Positions 33,330 through 42,530 of a stretch of DNA of 64,000 nucleotides are shown here, one piece after another (the first letter of the stretch is position 1; each line of letters opens with the position of its first letter). The position numbers and the translations under genes were made by a program. The notes under the pieces are model-generated. The model made no database searches, was not told where the DNA came from, and was given only the letters and a program-made list of their open reading frames with translations. Origin of the DNA: Tautonia rosea (GTDB lineage Bacteria; Planctomycetota; Planctomycetia; Isosphaerales; Isosphaeraceae); the NCBI RefSeq assembly GCF_012958305.1, contig NZ_JABBYO010000008.1:188001-252000 (forward strand). The letters run 5' to 3'.

Positions 33330-34775
33330 TTACCACTGGACGTGGATATGGTTCTCACGCGGGTCCCCAACAGGGACCGGCCTCGCCCCCTGCTCGGCGA
33401 TCGCCGTCCCCTGCGAGGAGGCCGCTGCATACAGGGCGGGGTACAGGACCTGGTGCAGGGGCAGCGTCACCCTCATCGGGGAGCCGTTGACCAGGACGAC
33501 GACCTGGACCAGGCTGGGGACGAGGTCGAGCGCCCGGCCTCGCGTGTGCTTGCTATCCGGGTATCGGCTCCCGATCGCCCTGTTCCGCTGAGGGTTGCGG
33601 TAGCCGCTGCTGATCGTGACGGGGGCGCTCGCCGGGATCGCCGTCCTGTAGGATTGGCCGTTGATGTTGACCGTGACCGGGCGGCCCCGGTAAGCCGCGA
33701 GGATCGCGCGATAGCGCGTGTCCAGGCCCACGGAGAGCTGAACGCCGTAATTCCCGCGATTGAACCCAGGTCCGAGCGAAGCCACCACCTCACTTCGTCT
33801 CGGGACGGGGATGTTGTAATCGAAATACTCCTGACGGAGTCGGTCGGTCTCGTCCTGCGTCAGCGCACCGAGATTGGCGTCCGAGAGGCTGGTTTCGGCG
33901 AAATCCGAGCCGTCGATGGTGAGCTTAGCGGTCACTTCGAAGCTCATGGGGGGGTTGGCCCTGCGGCTCCCCCTGGTCCAATTCGTGCGGCGGTCGTTCA
34001 CCAAGCTCTGGTTCGTCGCCGGCGTGAACCCAAACCTGGCGACTCCGTCCGCATCGGCCGTGGTCACCACGTTCGTCGGGAACCCCCCGACGTTGGCGGC
34101 GGCGTCCATGCCCTGGACACTCCACAGCACCTGCGTGCCGGCCCGGGCCCCTTCCACCTTGGCATGGAGGATGATCTCGTCCGTCGCGATGAACGTGTTG
34201 GTGCTCAGATAGCTGATCTCGAACGGCTCTGTCTCGAAATAGAAGTCGTCGAGGACGAACGCACCGCTCGGCATGATCTGCACCCAGGCAATCCCCGGCG
34301 CCGCGACTTCGAGCTGGTGATTCGGCGTGCCCACGCCGACGTAATTGGCCCCGCCGGTTGTGGAGCGCCCCAGGACGGCCCCATCGGAGTTATATGCAGT
34401 CATCGTGACGTTTTCATTGCCCGTTACGTAGCCACCGACCCGCGACCAGGTCAACCCCACGGCATCGATCTGGATCGCAGCGGCTCCCCCCTGGATGACC
34501 TGGGAGCCGGAGCGAGGAGGATAGAGCGGACTCAGGGTCTCGGGCAGCCTCAAGACCTCCGCGGTGCGGTTGAAGTCCGCGCCGAGCGCCCGGAATTGAT
34601 CGTCGACCACCGCATCGGCCGTATTGTAGGCCAGGCCCTCGAAATCGATGGTCGTCAGGGAAGCCATCAGCGACCGTTTCTCCAATGGCGCCACGTCAGG
34701 CCGACAGCGGCGTATCGGCCGCCCACCCCCACCCATCCGGGCAAGACCGCGCAGGGAGGAGCCATTGGATCGCAT
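33330..34775 (-). CDS. Surface protein with an M15-type D-Ala-D-Ala-like peptidase domain
   Basis: A 481-aa protein. The N-terminus (PDVAPLEKRSLMASL) is the type of leader seen on exported planctomycete surface proteins. Residues about 40-190 resemble a beta-sandwich (VGGYVTGNENVTMTAYN, GIAWVQIMPSGAFVLDDFYF); a second strand-rich domain follows to about 300. The C-terminal part (residues 389-481) has peptidase M15 blocks: ISSGYRNPQRN, SKHTRGRALDL (zinc His/Asp) and HIHVQW (last His). It would cleave peptidoglycan stems or peptides if active. ATG at 34775 with GGGAAG upstream. Confidence 0.78.
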   Translation of the reverse strand: MRSNGSSLRGLARMGGGGRPIRRCRPDVAPLEKRSLMASLTTIDFEGLAYNTADAVVDDQFRALGADFNRTAEVLRLPETLSPLYPPRSGSQVIQGGAAAIQIDAVGLTWSRVGGYVTGNENVTMTAYNSDGAVLGRSTTGGANYVGVGTPNHQLEVAAPGIAWVQIMPSGAFVLDDFYFETEPFEISYLSTNTFIATDEIILHAKVEGARAGTQVLWSVQGMDAAANVGGFPTNVVTTADADGVARFGFTPATNQSLVNDRRTNWTRGSRRANPPMSFEVTAKLTIDGSDFAETSLSDANLGALTQDETDRLRQEYFDYNIPVPRRSEVVASLGPGFNRGNYGVQLSVGLDTRYRAILAAYRGRPVTVNINGQSYRTAIPASAPVTISSGYRNPQRNRAIGSRYPDSKHTRGRALDLVPSLVQVVVLVNGSPMRVTLPLHQVLYPALYAAASSQGTAIAEQGARPVPVGDPRENHIHVQW

Positions 34776-35206
34776 CGCCGTCTTCCCGGTGAGATTTGCA
34801 AATGAGGACTCAAAAGACACATCGAAGTCAACCTCGGATGTCTCTCGCCGTCTGTTATGTCCATCGTCCCGAAGGCTCGTCAAGTCCCCGCATTTCGGGA
34901 TCGAGGCGGACGGGATCCTGGTTGGGGGTGAAGGGCCTCAAGGGTCGGCGCGGCGCGAGGGTCAAGGTAAGCAGGACCAGGAGCGACGCATCATATTAGG
35001 ATGGGAGGTCTCCTCTAAAAAAGCCCATCGATAAGCCGTTGCAATCCTCCTGCCTGCCGGGAACAACTGCGTCCTCCATGCTCCGAAATCACACCTGTCA
35101 CCAGGACAGCCCAGACGGCGGGAGGCTTGCCTTCGGGGGCGAGGTCCGGGAAAGTGGGGCACGAATCCATCGAACGAGACGACCGGACGGCCGAGGAGAG
35201 GCACCG
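34776..35206. other. Gene-free divergent gap
   Basis: Promoter region for the surface peptidase (minus) and sulfatase (plus). I see no gene and no clear operator. Confidence 0.4.
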
Positions 35207-36670
35207 ATGATCCGATTGCGAGTCCCCCCCCTGCTCTTGCTCCTGCTCCTGGGTGTCGCGACGCTGGCCCCGGCGGCCGAGCTGCCCAAACGGCCGAATA
35301 TCATCCTGTGCATGGCGGATGATCAGGGGTTCGGCGATGTCGGTTACAACGGCGACCCGATCCCGCACACGCCAAACCTCGATGCGATGGCCGCCGTCGG
35401 CCTGCGGCTCGATCGGTTCAACACGGCCGCGCCGGTCTGCTCGCCGACGAGAGGGAGCGTCTTGACGGGCCGGCATCCGGTCCGATTCGGCTGCTTTTCC
35501 TGGGGATTCGAGCTGAGGCCCGAGGAGATCACCGTGGCCGAGCTGCTACAAGACGCCGGCTACGCCACCGGGCACTTCGGCAAGTGGCACCTCGGCTCGG
35601 TCCGGCCCGAGGGGGCCAACAACCCCGGATCGAGCGGGTTCGAGACGTGGCTGTCGGCCCCGAACTTCTTCGAGAATGACCCGATCCTCAGCCGAGGAGG
35701 GACGGCGGTCCCGCTCGAAGGGGAGAGCTCGATGGTGACGGTCGAGGCCGCGCTCGACTTCATCGACGAGGCGACCGCCGCCGATCGCCCCTTCCTGGCG
35801 GTCGTCTGGTTCGGCTCGCCGCACACCCCCCATGAGGCGACCCCCGAGACGAGGGGGCCGTACGACGACCTCGAACTGACCGAACGGCTCAAGAACTACT
35901 ACGGCGAGATCACCGGCATCGACGCCGCGATGGCCCGCCTGCGGGCGAGCCTCCGCGAGCGCGGGATCGCCGATCAAACCCTCGTCTGGTACACCAGCGA
36001 CAACGGCCCCCAAAACAACGGGCCCGGCTCGACCGGCGGACTGCGAGGCCGCAAGGGCCAGCTCTGGGAAGGGGGCCTCCGCGTGCCGACGATCCTGGAA
36101 TGGCCCGAGGCGATCCCCGAGGGACGCATCAGCGATTTGCCAAGTGGGACGGTCGACATCCTGCCCACCGTGATCGAGCTGGCCGGCGTCTCCTACCCTG
36201 AGCGCGATCGGCCGATCGACGGGGTGAGCCTGGCCCCGTTGATCGCCGGGGAGATGGAATCGCGACCCCGGCCGATGGGCTTCTGGGACCCTCCCAGCCC
36301 AGGCCGACGCACCCCGAGCGCCGAGATCATGGCTGCCCACCTCGCCGCCCAGCAGGCGGGCGAGCCCTTGCCCGAGGAACTGCCCCCGGTGCCGACCGAA
36401 CCGGCCGATCAACTGATCGCCACCTTCGAATCAGACCAGGAACTTCCCGGCCACGCCGCCTGGATCGACGGCCGATGGAAGCTGCACCGGATTCCCAGGC
36501 AAGACGGCGCGATCAGCGTCTTCCTCTACGACCTTGAGGCCGACCCGACCGAATCCCAGGATCTTGCCGACGACCACCCCGACCGCGTTGCCACGATGAG
36601 CGAGGCTCTGGCCGACTGGCAAGCCTCGGTCGTCCGGAGCCTGCGCGGCGACGATGACACGGGCCAGTGA
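35207..36670 (+). CDS. Secreted sulfatase
   Basis: A 487-aa arylsulfatase-type enzyme that hydrolyses sulfate esters, probably from sulfated polysaccharides. A signal peptide (LLLLLLLGVATLAPA) is followed by metal ligands ADDQG (38-41). The formylglycine sequence VCSPTRGS (Cys78 by this numbering) must be matured by a separate enzyme. HFGKWHLG (Lys and His) and YTSDNGPQNNGPGS complete the site. GAGGAG precedes the ATG at 35207. The length is typical. Divergent from the M15-like gene. Confidence 0.92.
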   Translation: MIRLRVPPLLLLLLLGVATLAPAAELPKRPNIILCMADDQGFGDVGYNGDPIPHTPNLDAMAAVGLRLDRFNTAAPVCSPTRGSVLTGRHPVRFGCFSWGFELRPEEITVAELLQDAGYATGHFGKWHLGSVRPEGANNPGSSGFETWLSAPNFFENDPILSRGGTAVPLEGESSMVTVEAALDFIDEATAADRPFLAVVWFGSPHTPHEATPETRGPYDDLELTERLKNYYGEITGIDAAMARLRASLRERGIADQTLVWYTSDNGPQNNGPGSTGGLRGRKGQLWEGGLRVPTILEWPEAIPEGRISDLPSGTVDILPTVIELAGVSYPERDRPIDGVSLAPLIAGEMESRPRPMGFWDPPSPGRRTPSAEIMAAHLAAQQAGEPLPEELPPVPTEPADQLIATFESDQELPGHAAWIDGRWKLHRIPRQDGAISVFLYDLEADPTESQDLADDHPDRVATMSEALADWQASVVRSLRGDDDTGQ

Positions 36671-36685
36671 CTCGGGAGGGTTTGA

Positions 36686-36876
36686 GCCACGGATGAAACA
36701 CAGATGGAACACAGATGAAAAGGCGAGGGGAGGGAGAGTGGGCTTGAAGGCTCGCAACGGCGTGTTCCGGCCATTGCCCTGATGTTCCTGCTCGGATCGT
36801 GAAGAAGGATGCCGCCGACTCTCCCAAAACTCACGCATTCTCTGATCTGTGTTTCATCCGTGTTCCATCCGTGGCT
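36686..36876. repeat. 34-bp inverted repeat pair
   Basis: The left arm at 36686-36719 (GCCACGGATGAAACACAGAT...) and its near reverse complement at 36842-36876 (...ATCTGTGTTTCATCCGTG..) differ at about three positions. About 120 bp lies between them. It sits between the sulfatase and SMP-30 genes. Similar repeats near GTGTTTCATCCGTG are often dispersed in such genomes. Confidence 0.65.
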
Positions 36877-36929
36877 GAAATTGCCTTCTCTTCGATATTT
36901 CTCCCTTCACGCTCCGAGGAGCACCTGAC

Positions 36930-37850
36930 ATGTTTGCCGCGACACTTGCCGTTCTCATGATGCCGACCGCCACGGTGGCTGTTCCCTCGGGAGTGGTGAA
37001 GCCGGGGGCGACCCTGGAAACCCTCTGGTCGGAGGGGGAGTTCACCGAGGGGGGGGCGATGGCCGCAGACGGGTCGATCCTGTTCTCGGACATCGGCAAC
37101 CGGATGATGCGGTTCGACCCCGAAACGGGCGAAACGACCGCCTATCGCGACCCGAGCGGCCGGTCGAACGGCCTGATCTTCACGCCCGACGGCCGCCTCG
37201 TCGCCGCCGAGGGGGCGAACACGGGGGGCAACCGCCGCGTCTCGATCACCGAGGCCGACGGCACCATCCGCACCCTGGCCGACAGCTACGACGGGAAGCG
37301 GTTCAACAGCCCCAATGACGTGGCCGTCGACATCAAGGGGCGTGTCTATGTGTCCGACCCCCGATACGTCGGCGATGAGCCGCGCGAGCTGGACCTCGAA
37401 TCGGTCTACCGGATCGATCCCGATGGCACCGTCACCCGCCTGGAGACAACCGCCAGCAAGCCCAACGGCGTCGTTGTCAGCCCCGATGACCGCTATCTCT
37501 ACGTCTCCGACAACGGCCCCGAGCGCCGGGCCTTGATCCGCCTGGACCTGGACCCCGAAACCGGAAACGTCTCGAACCCCCGCAAGATCAAGGACTTCGG
37601 CGAGGGGCGCGGCATCGACGGCATGACCATCACCACCGACGGCCTGATCGTCGCCACCGCCGGGGCTGGAAGACTTGGAGGTGTTTACATCTACAAGCCT
37701 GATGGTACGCCGATCGATTTCATCCCGACTCCGGCCAACCCCACCAACGTCGAGTTCGGCGGCCCCGACCGCTCAACTCTTTACATCACCGCAGGCGTAA
37801 GCCTTTATCGGATCGAGACCACCCTGACCGGCTACCACCCCGGCGACTGA
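36930..37850 (+). CDS. Exported SMP-30/gluconolactonase-like protein
   Basis: A 306-aa six-bladed beta-propeller lactonase. The leader is MFAATLAVLMMPTATVAVP. Blades contain GAMAADGSILFSDIGNRMMR, GLIFTPDGRLVAAEGAN, NSPNDVAVDIKGRVYVSDP, PNGVVVSPDDRYLYVSDNGP and DGMTITTDGLIVATAGA, typical of the family (metal-binding Glu/Asn/Asp). The reaction is probably hydrolysis of a sugar lactone. GAGGAG precedes the ATG at 36930. It may be in one unit with the sulfatase upstream. Confidence 0.88.
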   Translation: MFAATLAVLMMPTATVAVPSGVVKPGATLETLWSEGEFTEGGAMAADGSILFSDIGNRMMRFDPETGETTAYRDPSGRSNGLIFTPDGRLVAAEGANTGGNRRVSITEADGTIRTLADSYDGKRFNSPNDVAVDIKGRVYVSDPRYVGDEPRELDLESVYRIDPDGTVTRLETTASKPNGVVVSPDDRYLYVSDNGPERRALIRLDLDPETGNVSNPRKIKDFGEGRGIDGMTITTDGLIVATAGAGRLGGVYIYKPDGTPIDFIPTPANPTNVEFGGPDRSTLYITAGVSLYRIETTLTGYHPGD

Positions 37851-37877
37851 CCTCGACCCGCACCCGTCACGGCCGGC

Positions 37878-38495
37878 TTACCGCAAGGCTCCGACGGTGC
37901 TCGGGGCCTTCGACCGGTAGCGCTCGCCGGCCTCTCGAATGATGCCGAGTGCCTCGTCCAGGTTGCCAAAGCCGTTCAACTCGACGATCTTGCGTCCGGC
38001 AGGCAGCTCCTTGTAGACGCGGAAGAAGGCTTCGAGCCGCTGGCGTTCGAGGGCCGGGAGGTCGTCGATCGTCTCGATCTCGTCGTAGGTCGGGTCGATC
38101 TTCGAAGTCGGCACGGCGACGATCTTGTCGTCCTGCTCGCCGCCGTCGACGCTGCGGAGAACGCCGATCGGTCGGACCCGGATCAAGGCTCCCGGCACGA
38201 CCGGACTGCGGGTGAAGACGAGCACGTCGAGCGGGTCGTCGTCTCCCGCGAGGGTCTGGCTGAAGCAGCCGTAATTGGCCGGATAGGCCACGGGCATCGA
38301 CTGGAAGCGGTCGACCACGGGCAAGCCGTACTCGGGGTCGATCTCATACTTGATCATCGACCCGGCCGGAATCTCGATCACGGCGAACAGCTCGCCGGGA
38401 AAGTCGCTCGGCTGCGGGTAGTCAAACGGATGGATCGGTCCGTCGCCGACGGGACCGAGAAGAAGCAGGCACGAAAACACAAATGGATTGATCAT
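37878..38495 (-). CDS. Exported family I inorganic pyrophosphatase
   Basis: A 205-aa soluble pyrophosphatase, hydrolysing PPi to phosphate. The family I signature GDDDPLDVLVFT (about 84-95) carries the metal-binding Asp residues. IEIPAGSMIKYEIDPEYG and DRFQSMPVAYPANYG are the family N-terminal blocks, and KIVELNGFGNLDEALGII the C-terminal. Unlike the usual cytoplasmic enzyme it has an N-terminal hydrophobic leader, NPFVFSCLLLLGPVGDGP, so it is probably exported or membrane-attached. ATG at 38495. Confidence 0.88.
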   Translation of the reverse strand: MINPFVFSCLLLLGPVGDGPIHPFDYPQPSDFPGELFAVIEIPAGSMIKYEIDPEYGLPVVDRFQSMPVAYPANYGCFSQTLAGDDDPLDVLVFTRSPVVPGALIRVRPIGVLRSVDGGEQDDKIVAVPTSKIDPTYDEIETIDDLPALERQRLEAFFRVYKELPAGRKIVELNGFGNLDEALGIIREAGERYRSKAPSTVGALR

Positions 38496-38527
38496 TGGAA
38501 ATTGTTTTTATTTCTCTGTGTTTTTGA

Positions 38528-38558
38528 GTACCGCGACGGATCGATTCCGTCGCGGTAC
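38528..38558. repeat. 13-bp perfect hairpin between DUF1559 and pyrophosphatase genes
   Basis: GTACCGCGACGGA pairs with TCCGTCGCGGTAC across a 5-nt loop. It lies in the 92-bp gap. No T-run follows on the minus strand, so it is not a classical terminator; it may shape the transcript or bind a regulator. Confidence 0.7.
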
Positions 38559-38587
38559 GAGAGAGCGGTCGATCGGAATCGCGCTGA

Positions 38588-39613
38588 TCAATACTGATCT
38601 GCCGAGATGACCTCGCCGCCGTTGACGGTTCCGAGGGCCCGCCAGGCGAAGGGGTCGATCGTCTCCTTGATGAACCGGACCGAGCCGTCGGCGAAGAGGG
38701 CGTTGACCCCTCCCGGGTGCCAGCTCCGGGCCGAGACGGCGGCGAAGGTCGGCCAGGCGTCGTTCTCGTCGACGGAGATCAGGTCAAAGTCGACGTTGTT
38801 CGGGCCGGCGGTAGACTTCGGGTTCGGCGGCAAGGCGAAAGTCAGGCCGCTGTAGTAGCTGTTGAAGTTCGACCAGCGCGTCTTGCCCGGACCGCGGTCG
38901 GAGCGGCACTGATTGAACCCGTTGGCGATGATCTGACGCATTTCCTGAGGCGAAGGTGCAATGTTCGGCGTACCGGTAATTCCCGAGCAGCTCCTCAGGT
39001 TCGGCTGAAAGGTCTTCCCTTCCGAGGCCACGACCGTGTTCGAGGTGCCATCCTTGATGTCGGCCAGCTTCCGCGCGAAGTTGATGCCGAACATGCCCGT
39101 GGGCTTAGGGCCCTGCGGGTTCCAGATGTACCAGCTCCCCTGGCTGAAGCCGTAGCTGCCGAGGTGGTAGCGCGGGTCTTCCGGCTCGGTGTTGACCTCG
39201 CTCGGGCAGAGCAGGAAATTGACCTTCATGGCAATGACCGTGCTGTTTTGCCGGTTGCTGTACTTGATGGTGAAGTTCGCCACGTTGTACGCGGCGGCCT
39301 GCTCCATGAAGGGAAAGAGGCGGGCCGGCACGCTCCAGCCATTGTCGTCGAGGGTCGTCCCCTGGCTGGGAAGCACCGTCAGGGCGTTGCCGATCGGGAA
39401 GCTGCCGACCGTGCTTTCATAATTGTGCAATCCGAGGCCGATCTGCTTCAGGTTGTTGGTGCACTGCATCCGGCGGGCGGCCTCCCGCGCCGACTGGACC
39501 GCGGGCAGCAGGAGGGCAATCAGGACGCCGATGATCGCGATGACCACCAGCAGCTCGATCAGGGTAAAGGCAGACGAAGATCGGCGTCGCGAACGGAGAA
39601 CCATGGGGGTCAT
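38588..39613 (-). CDS. DUF1559 type IV pilin-like protein 2
   Basis: A 341-aa protein with a prepilin N-terminus SAFTLIELLVVIAIIGVLI, then LLPAVQSAREAARRMQCTNNL and a DUF1559 domain: VGSFPIGNALTVLPSQGT, IKDGTSNTVVASEGK, and the end block WHPGGVNALFADGSVRFIKE. Role as for the other copy at 22391. ATG at 39613 (a later ATG at 39604 is possible). AGGAT lies just upstream. Confidence 0.9.
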   Translation of the reverse strand: MTPMVLRSRRRSSSAFTLIELLVVIAIIGVLIALLLPAVQSAREAARRMQCTNNLKQIGLGLHNYESTVGSFPIGNALTVLPSQGTTLDDNGWSVPARLFPFMEQAAAYNVANFTIKYSNRQNSTVIAMKVNFLLCPSEVNTEPEDPRYHLGSYGFSQGSWYIWNPQGPKPTGMFGINFARKLADIKDGTSNTVVASEGKTFQPNLRSCSGITGTPNIAPSPQEMRQIIANGFNQCRSDRGPGKTRWSNFNSYYSGLTFALPPNPKSTAGPNNVDFDLISVDENDAWPTFAAVSARSWHPGGVNALFADGSVRFIKETIDPFAWRALGTVNGGEVISADQY

Positions 39614-39925
39614 ATCCTGATGCCAGAGCGAGCACAGTGCTGAGTTGCTGTAGGAATCGTACGTCTTCGAGCGACCATCGCCCGAACCAAGACAACCAAA
39701 CGCATGCAAACGTCATCGACCGAGGTGATGAGCGGCGGACGTGTTCCGATCGTCTGAATGCGTCGGCGAATCCTCGACGGCTCCCGTCCCATGAATCGGC
39801 ATCGAAATCCATTGGGTACCGCACATCATCGTACGGCGATTCTGCGATTGATCTGCGAGGCTCTCGTAAAGGTTTGATGAAAGTTTTCGATCGGTCCCGA
39901 CTTCCGGCAGCCAGGCAACCGAAGC
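39614..39925. other. Gene-free stretch
   Basis: The gap between the DUF1559 gene's start and the end of the methyltransferase gene. I see no gene. Confidence 0.4.
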
Positions 39926-40882
39926 TCAGCCGCCCAGACGGGTGCCAGCCACGTTCACGCCGCTGCCGATGATGAGGTTGTGGTCATACGCCCAATCGTA
40001 CACGCGCCCTGCCTTCAAGGGGCGCAGCTCGGTGAGGTCGCCGAAGCCTTCGGCCGCAAACCAGGAGCGAAGCTCGGCCACAGTGTGGTGCGACTGGTAG
40101 GTGGGGGCGTACCAGTCGAAGTTGTCGCAGACGCGGAGGGTCCAGTCGGAGTGGTTGGAGAAGTTGAAGACCTTGTTGAGTGTTTGTTTCAAAACGGGAA
40201 TGCTGCCGAGCACGCCGAGTCCCGCACTGATCGGCTCAAGGGCACCGGCGGGCATCCGGGAGGTGAAAATGCGCAGGCCGCTGTTGATCCACTCCTGCGG
40301 TGGGGTGTTCTTGCGGTAGAGCCAGACGGCCAGGCGGCCGCCGGGCTTGACGCGGCGGGCGATCTCGGCAAAGGCCCGACGCGGGTCGGGGCTGTGGTGC
40401 AGGACGCCGATCGAGAAGACGAGGTCGAAGGCCGACTCGGCCAGCGGCAGGTCGAGCAGGTCGGCCTGAACGATTGCCGCGTTGGGGAACTCGGCGGTGG
40501 CCTTTGCGGCCTGGTCGACGGCGTCGCTCAGGTCGACGCCGAGCACGGTCGCCCCCATCCGGGCGAGCAGGCGGGCGTATCGGCCGCCGCCGCACCCGGC
40601 GTCGAGCACGAGCTTGCCGGCGAGACTTTTCGGATCGACCCCGGTCTTGACCTGGAAAACGGCCTCGTCTTCCTCGTCGCGGACCACGTCGTAGCGGTTC
40701 CACTGGCGGCCGAAGCTGGCGACGTAGGGGTGTTCGGCGAGCCTGGGCACGCCGGAGACGATCGGATACGAGGCGTCACAACCGACGCAGCGCAAGGTTG
40801 CCGCTCGCTCCGGGTCCGGAATCGGCTCCAGGGCGGCTCGACACGATCGGCAGCGGATGAGGGCGATTAGTTCGGGGCTCAT
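39926..40882 (-). CDS. SAM-dependent methyltransferase with an N-terminal zinc ribbon
   Basis: A 318-aa protein. The N-terminus has two CxxC pairs (RCRSCRAAL, RCVGCDASYPIVSGVPRL), a Trm112-like zinc ribbon. The class I methyltransferase core has LVLDAGCGGGRYARLLARMG, VLGVDLSDAVDQAAK, DLLDLPLAESAFDLVFSIGV and RRVKPGGRLAVWLY. C-terminal blocks are unfamiliar. Substrate unknown; related proteins are often quinone- or polysaccharide-modifying enzymes. ATG at 40882. It is divergent from the ThuA gene, with a shared promoter gap of 204 bp. Confidence 0.85.
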   Translation of the reverse strand: MSPELIALIRCRSCRAALEPIPDPERAATLRCVGCDASYPIVSGVPRLAEHPYVASFGRQWNRYDVVRDEEDEAVFQVKTGVDPKSLAGKLVLDAGCGGGRYARLLARMGATVLGVDLSDAVDQAAKATAEFPNAAIVQADLLDLPLAESAFDLVFSIGVLHHSPDPRRAFAEIARRVKPGGRLAVWLYRKNTPPQEWINSGLRIFTSRMPAGALEPISAGLGVLGSIPVLKQTLNKVFNFSNHSDWTLRVCDNFDWYAPTYQSHHTVAELRSWFAAEGFGDLTELRPLKAGRVYDWAYDHNLIIGSGVNVAGTRLGG

Positions 40883-41086
40883 GTCACTCAGTATACGTGA
40901 TGACGGGCTGATTGCCGCGTCTCCCGTGGCTCCTTTTGGCGGGTTCGGGTGAGTCCGTGGCATGCCTCGGCCGACCGCGGTATCGTAAGCCCAAAGGAGG
41001 CCCCCCTTGAACCGAGTTCCGATCGGCAACCGGGGAGGCCGAGGGTCGTCCGTTCCTTTTGGATTGGTTGCGAGGCTCTCCCGATC

Positions 41087-41998
41087 ATGACACGCTCCCT
41101 CAGTTGCCTGATCGCCACGCTTACCGCCCTGCTGGCGTCACCGGTCGTTCCGAACACCCTCGCCGACGACGAGCAGACGAAGACGGTTGTCTTCGTCGCC
41201 GGCAAGCAGAGCCACGGTTACGGGGCCCATGAACACCGCGCGGGGTGTCTCTTGCTGGCCGAGGCCCTCGAAGCCGGGATGCCCGGCTACGAAACGAAGG
41301 TCGTCACCAACGGCTGGCCCGAGGACAACGCCGTCTTCGAGGGGGCCGACGCCATCGTGATTTACTCCGACGGCGCGGAGGGTCATCCGGCCCTGCCCCA
41401 TCGCGACTTCCTCGACGACCTCATGAAGAAGGGGGTTGGCCTGGCCTGCCTGCATTTTGCGGTTGAGGTACCGGCCGGGTCGCCCGGAGGGGACGACTTC
41501 CTGGACTGGATTGGCGGCTACTTCGAGCTGCACTGGTCGGTCAACCCGCACTGGACCCCGACCTTCGCCGAGCTTCCCGACCACCCGATCACCCGAGGCG
41601 TCGCGCCCTTCGGCATCAACGACGAGTGGTATTACCACATGCGGTTCCGCCCGGGGATGGATGGGGTGACGCCGATCCTCACCGCCGTGCCGCCGGAGTC
41701 CTCCCTCTCCCGCCCCGACGGCGACCGCAGTGGCAACCCCGAGGTCCGCCGCGCGGTGGCCGCCGGAGCGCCCCAGCATGTCGCCTGGGCCTTCGAGCGT
41801 CCCGACGGCGGCCGAGGCTTCGGCTTTACCGGCGGCCACGTCCACTGGAACTGGGGGGACGACAACTTCCGCACGATCGTCCTCAACGCCCTCGTCTGGA
41901 CCGCCGGCGGCGAGGTCCCCGAGGGGGGCGTCCCCAGTTCCACTCCCTCCCAGGCTCAGCTCGAAGCGAACCAGGACGAGCCCAAGCCGGCCTCCTGA
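41087..41998 (+). CDS. Exported ThuA-like protein 1
   Basis: A 303-aa exported ThuA-family protein, of the glutamine-amidotransferase-like fold found in sugar metabolism. A signal peptide (LIATLTALLASPVVPNTLA) is followed by TVVFVAGKQSHGYGAHEHRA, VVTNGWPEDNAVFEGADAIV, LACLHFAVEVPAGSPGG, ELPDHPITRGV and FGFTGGHVHWNWGDDNFRTI. In planctomycetes, ThuA-like proteins are common and their substrates are not known. ATG at 41087. A second member lies at 58860. Confidence 0.85.
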   Translation: MTRSLSCLIATLTALLASPVVPNTLADDEQTKTVVFVAGKQSHGYGAHEHRAGCLLLAEALEAGMPGYETKVVTNGWPEDNAVFEGADAIVIYSDGAEGHPALPHRDFLDDLMKKGVGLACLHFAVEVPAGSPGGDDFLDWIGGYFELHWSVNPHWTPTFAELPDHPITRGVAPFGINDEWYYHMRFRPGMDGVTPILTAVPPESSLSRPDGDRSGNPEVRRAVAAGAPQHVAWAFERPDGGRGFGFTGGHVHWNWGDDNFRTIVLNALVWTAGGEVPEGGVPSSTPSQAQLEANQDEPKPAS

Positions 41999-42031
41999 TC
42001 CTCCCTTTCCCCCCGGTCCTCGCCCCGGCCC

Positions 42032-42142
42032 GGTGCGCCTCGGTGCGCCGGGCGGGTGCGCCCCAGTGCGCTGGCGCGAATTGCACGATATCGTTTTTGC
42101 GACAAGGGGTTCCGTCGATCGCCACCCGTTCGTTTCGGGAAA
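42032..42142 (+). repeat. Composite repeat unit, copy A
   Basis: A 111-bp segment beginning GGTGCGCCTCGGTGCGCC and ending with CGTTTCGGGAA. Copies B and C share the GGTGCGC steps, the AAGG.GTTCCG block and the CGTTTCGGGAA end. Confidence 0.7.
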
Positions 42143-42227
42143 TGACCCTGCCGGTTTGGCTTCGATTCGCAAGGCGTTCCCCGCGTGAATGCCAAGCCCT
42201 GCTCGGGATCGTTTGCCAGTCCGAACG

Positions 42228-42301
42228 TCGGGTGCCGTCGAGTCCGCGAAGACGCACTGGCACCGGGGGAGGTGCGTCTTCGCGGACTCGACAGCACCCG
42301 A
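42228..42301. repeat. Hairpin with 30-bp arms
   Basis: The left arm at 42228-42257 and right arm at 42272-42301 are complementary over 30 bp with one mismatch (21 bp perfect next to the loop); the loop is 14 nt. No T-run follows, so it is not a classical terminator. The unit is too long and too perfect to be accidental. Confidence 0.85.
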
Positions 42302-42357
42302 CCCCTCTCGACACACCCGGTCCCGAGCGACACCCCGGACGCCGCGAGGCACTGGCC

Positions 42358-42470
42358 CGGCGCGCCTGGGTGCGCGGGCCTGGTGCGCTGCGGTGCGCCG
42401 CAGCGAATCATGTGATAGTGCCGACGGCAAAAGGTGTTACGCTCATCGCCGAGCGTTTCGTTTCGGGAAT
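42358..42470 (+). repeat. Composite repeat unit, copy B
   Basis: Starts CGGCGCGCCTGGGTGCGC and ends GTTTCGTTTCGGGAAT. It aligns with copy A at the GGTGCGC steps, CGAAT, AAAGGTGTTACG and the final CGTTTCGGGAA. Confidence 0.65.
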
Positions 42471-42530
42471 TTCGACCGCGCGATTTCGGCTTCGTTTCGT
42501 CGAGGCCCCCCTCCCAGGGGGAGAGGCACG

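Noticed and set aside
33231-34805. 524-aa plus-strand open frame
   Set aside because: Antisense of the surface peptidase, which has zinc-site motifs.
38528-38558. Hairpin as a classical terminator of the DUF1559 gene
   Set aside because: No T-run follows on the minus strand.
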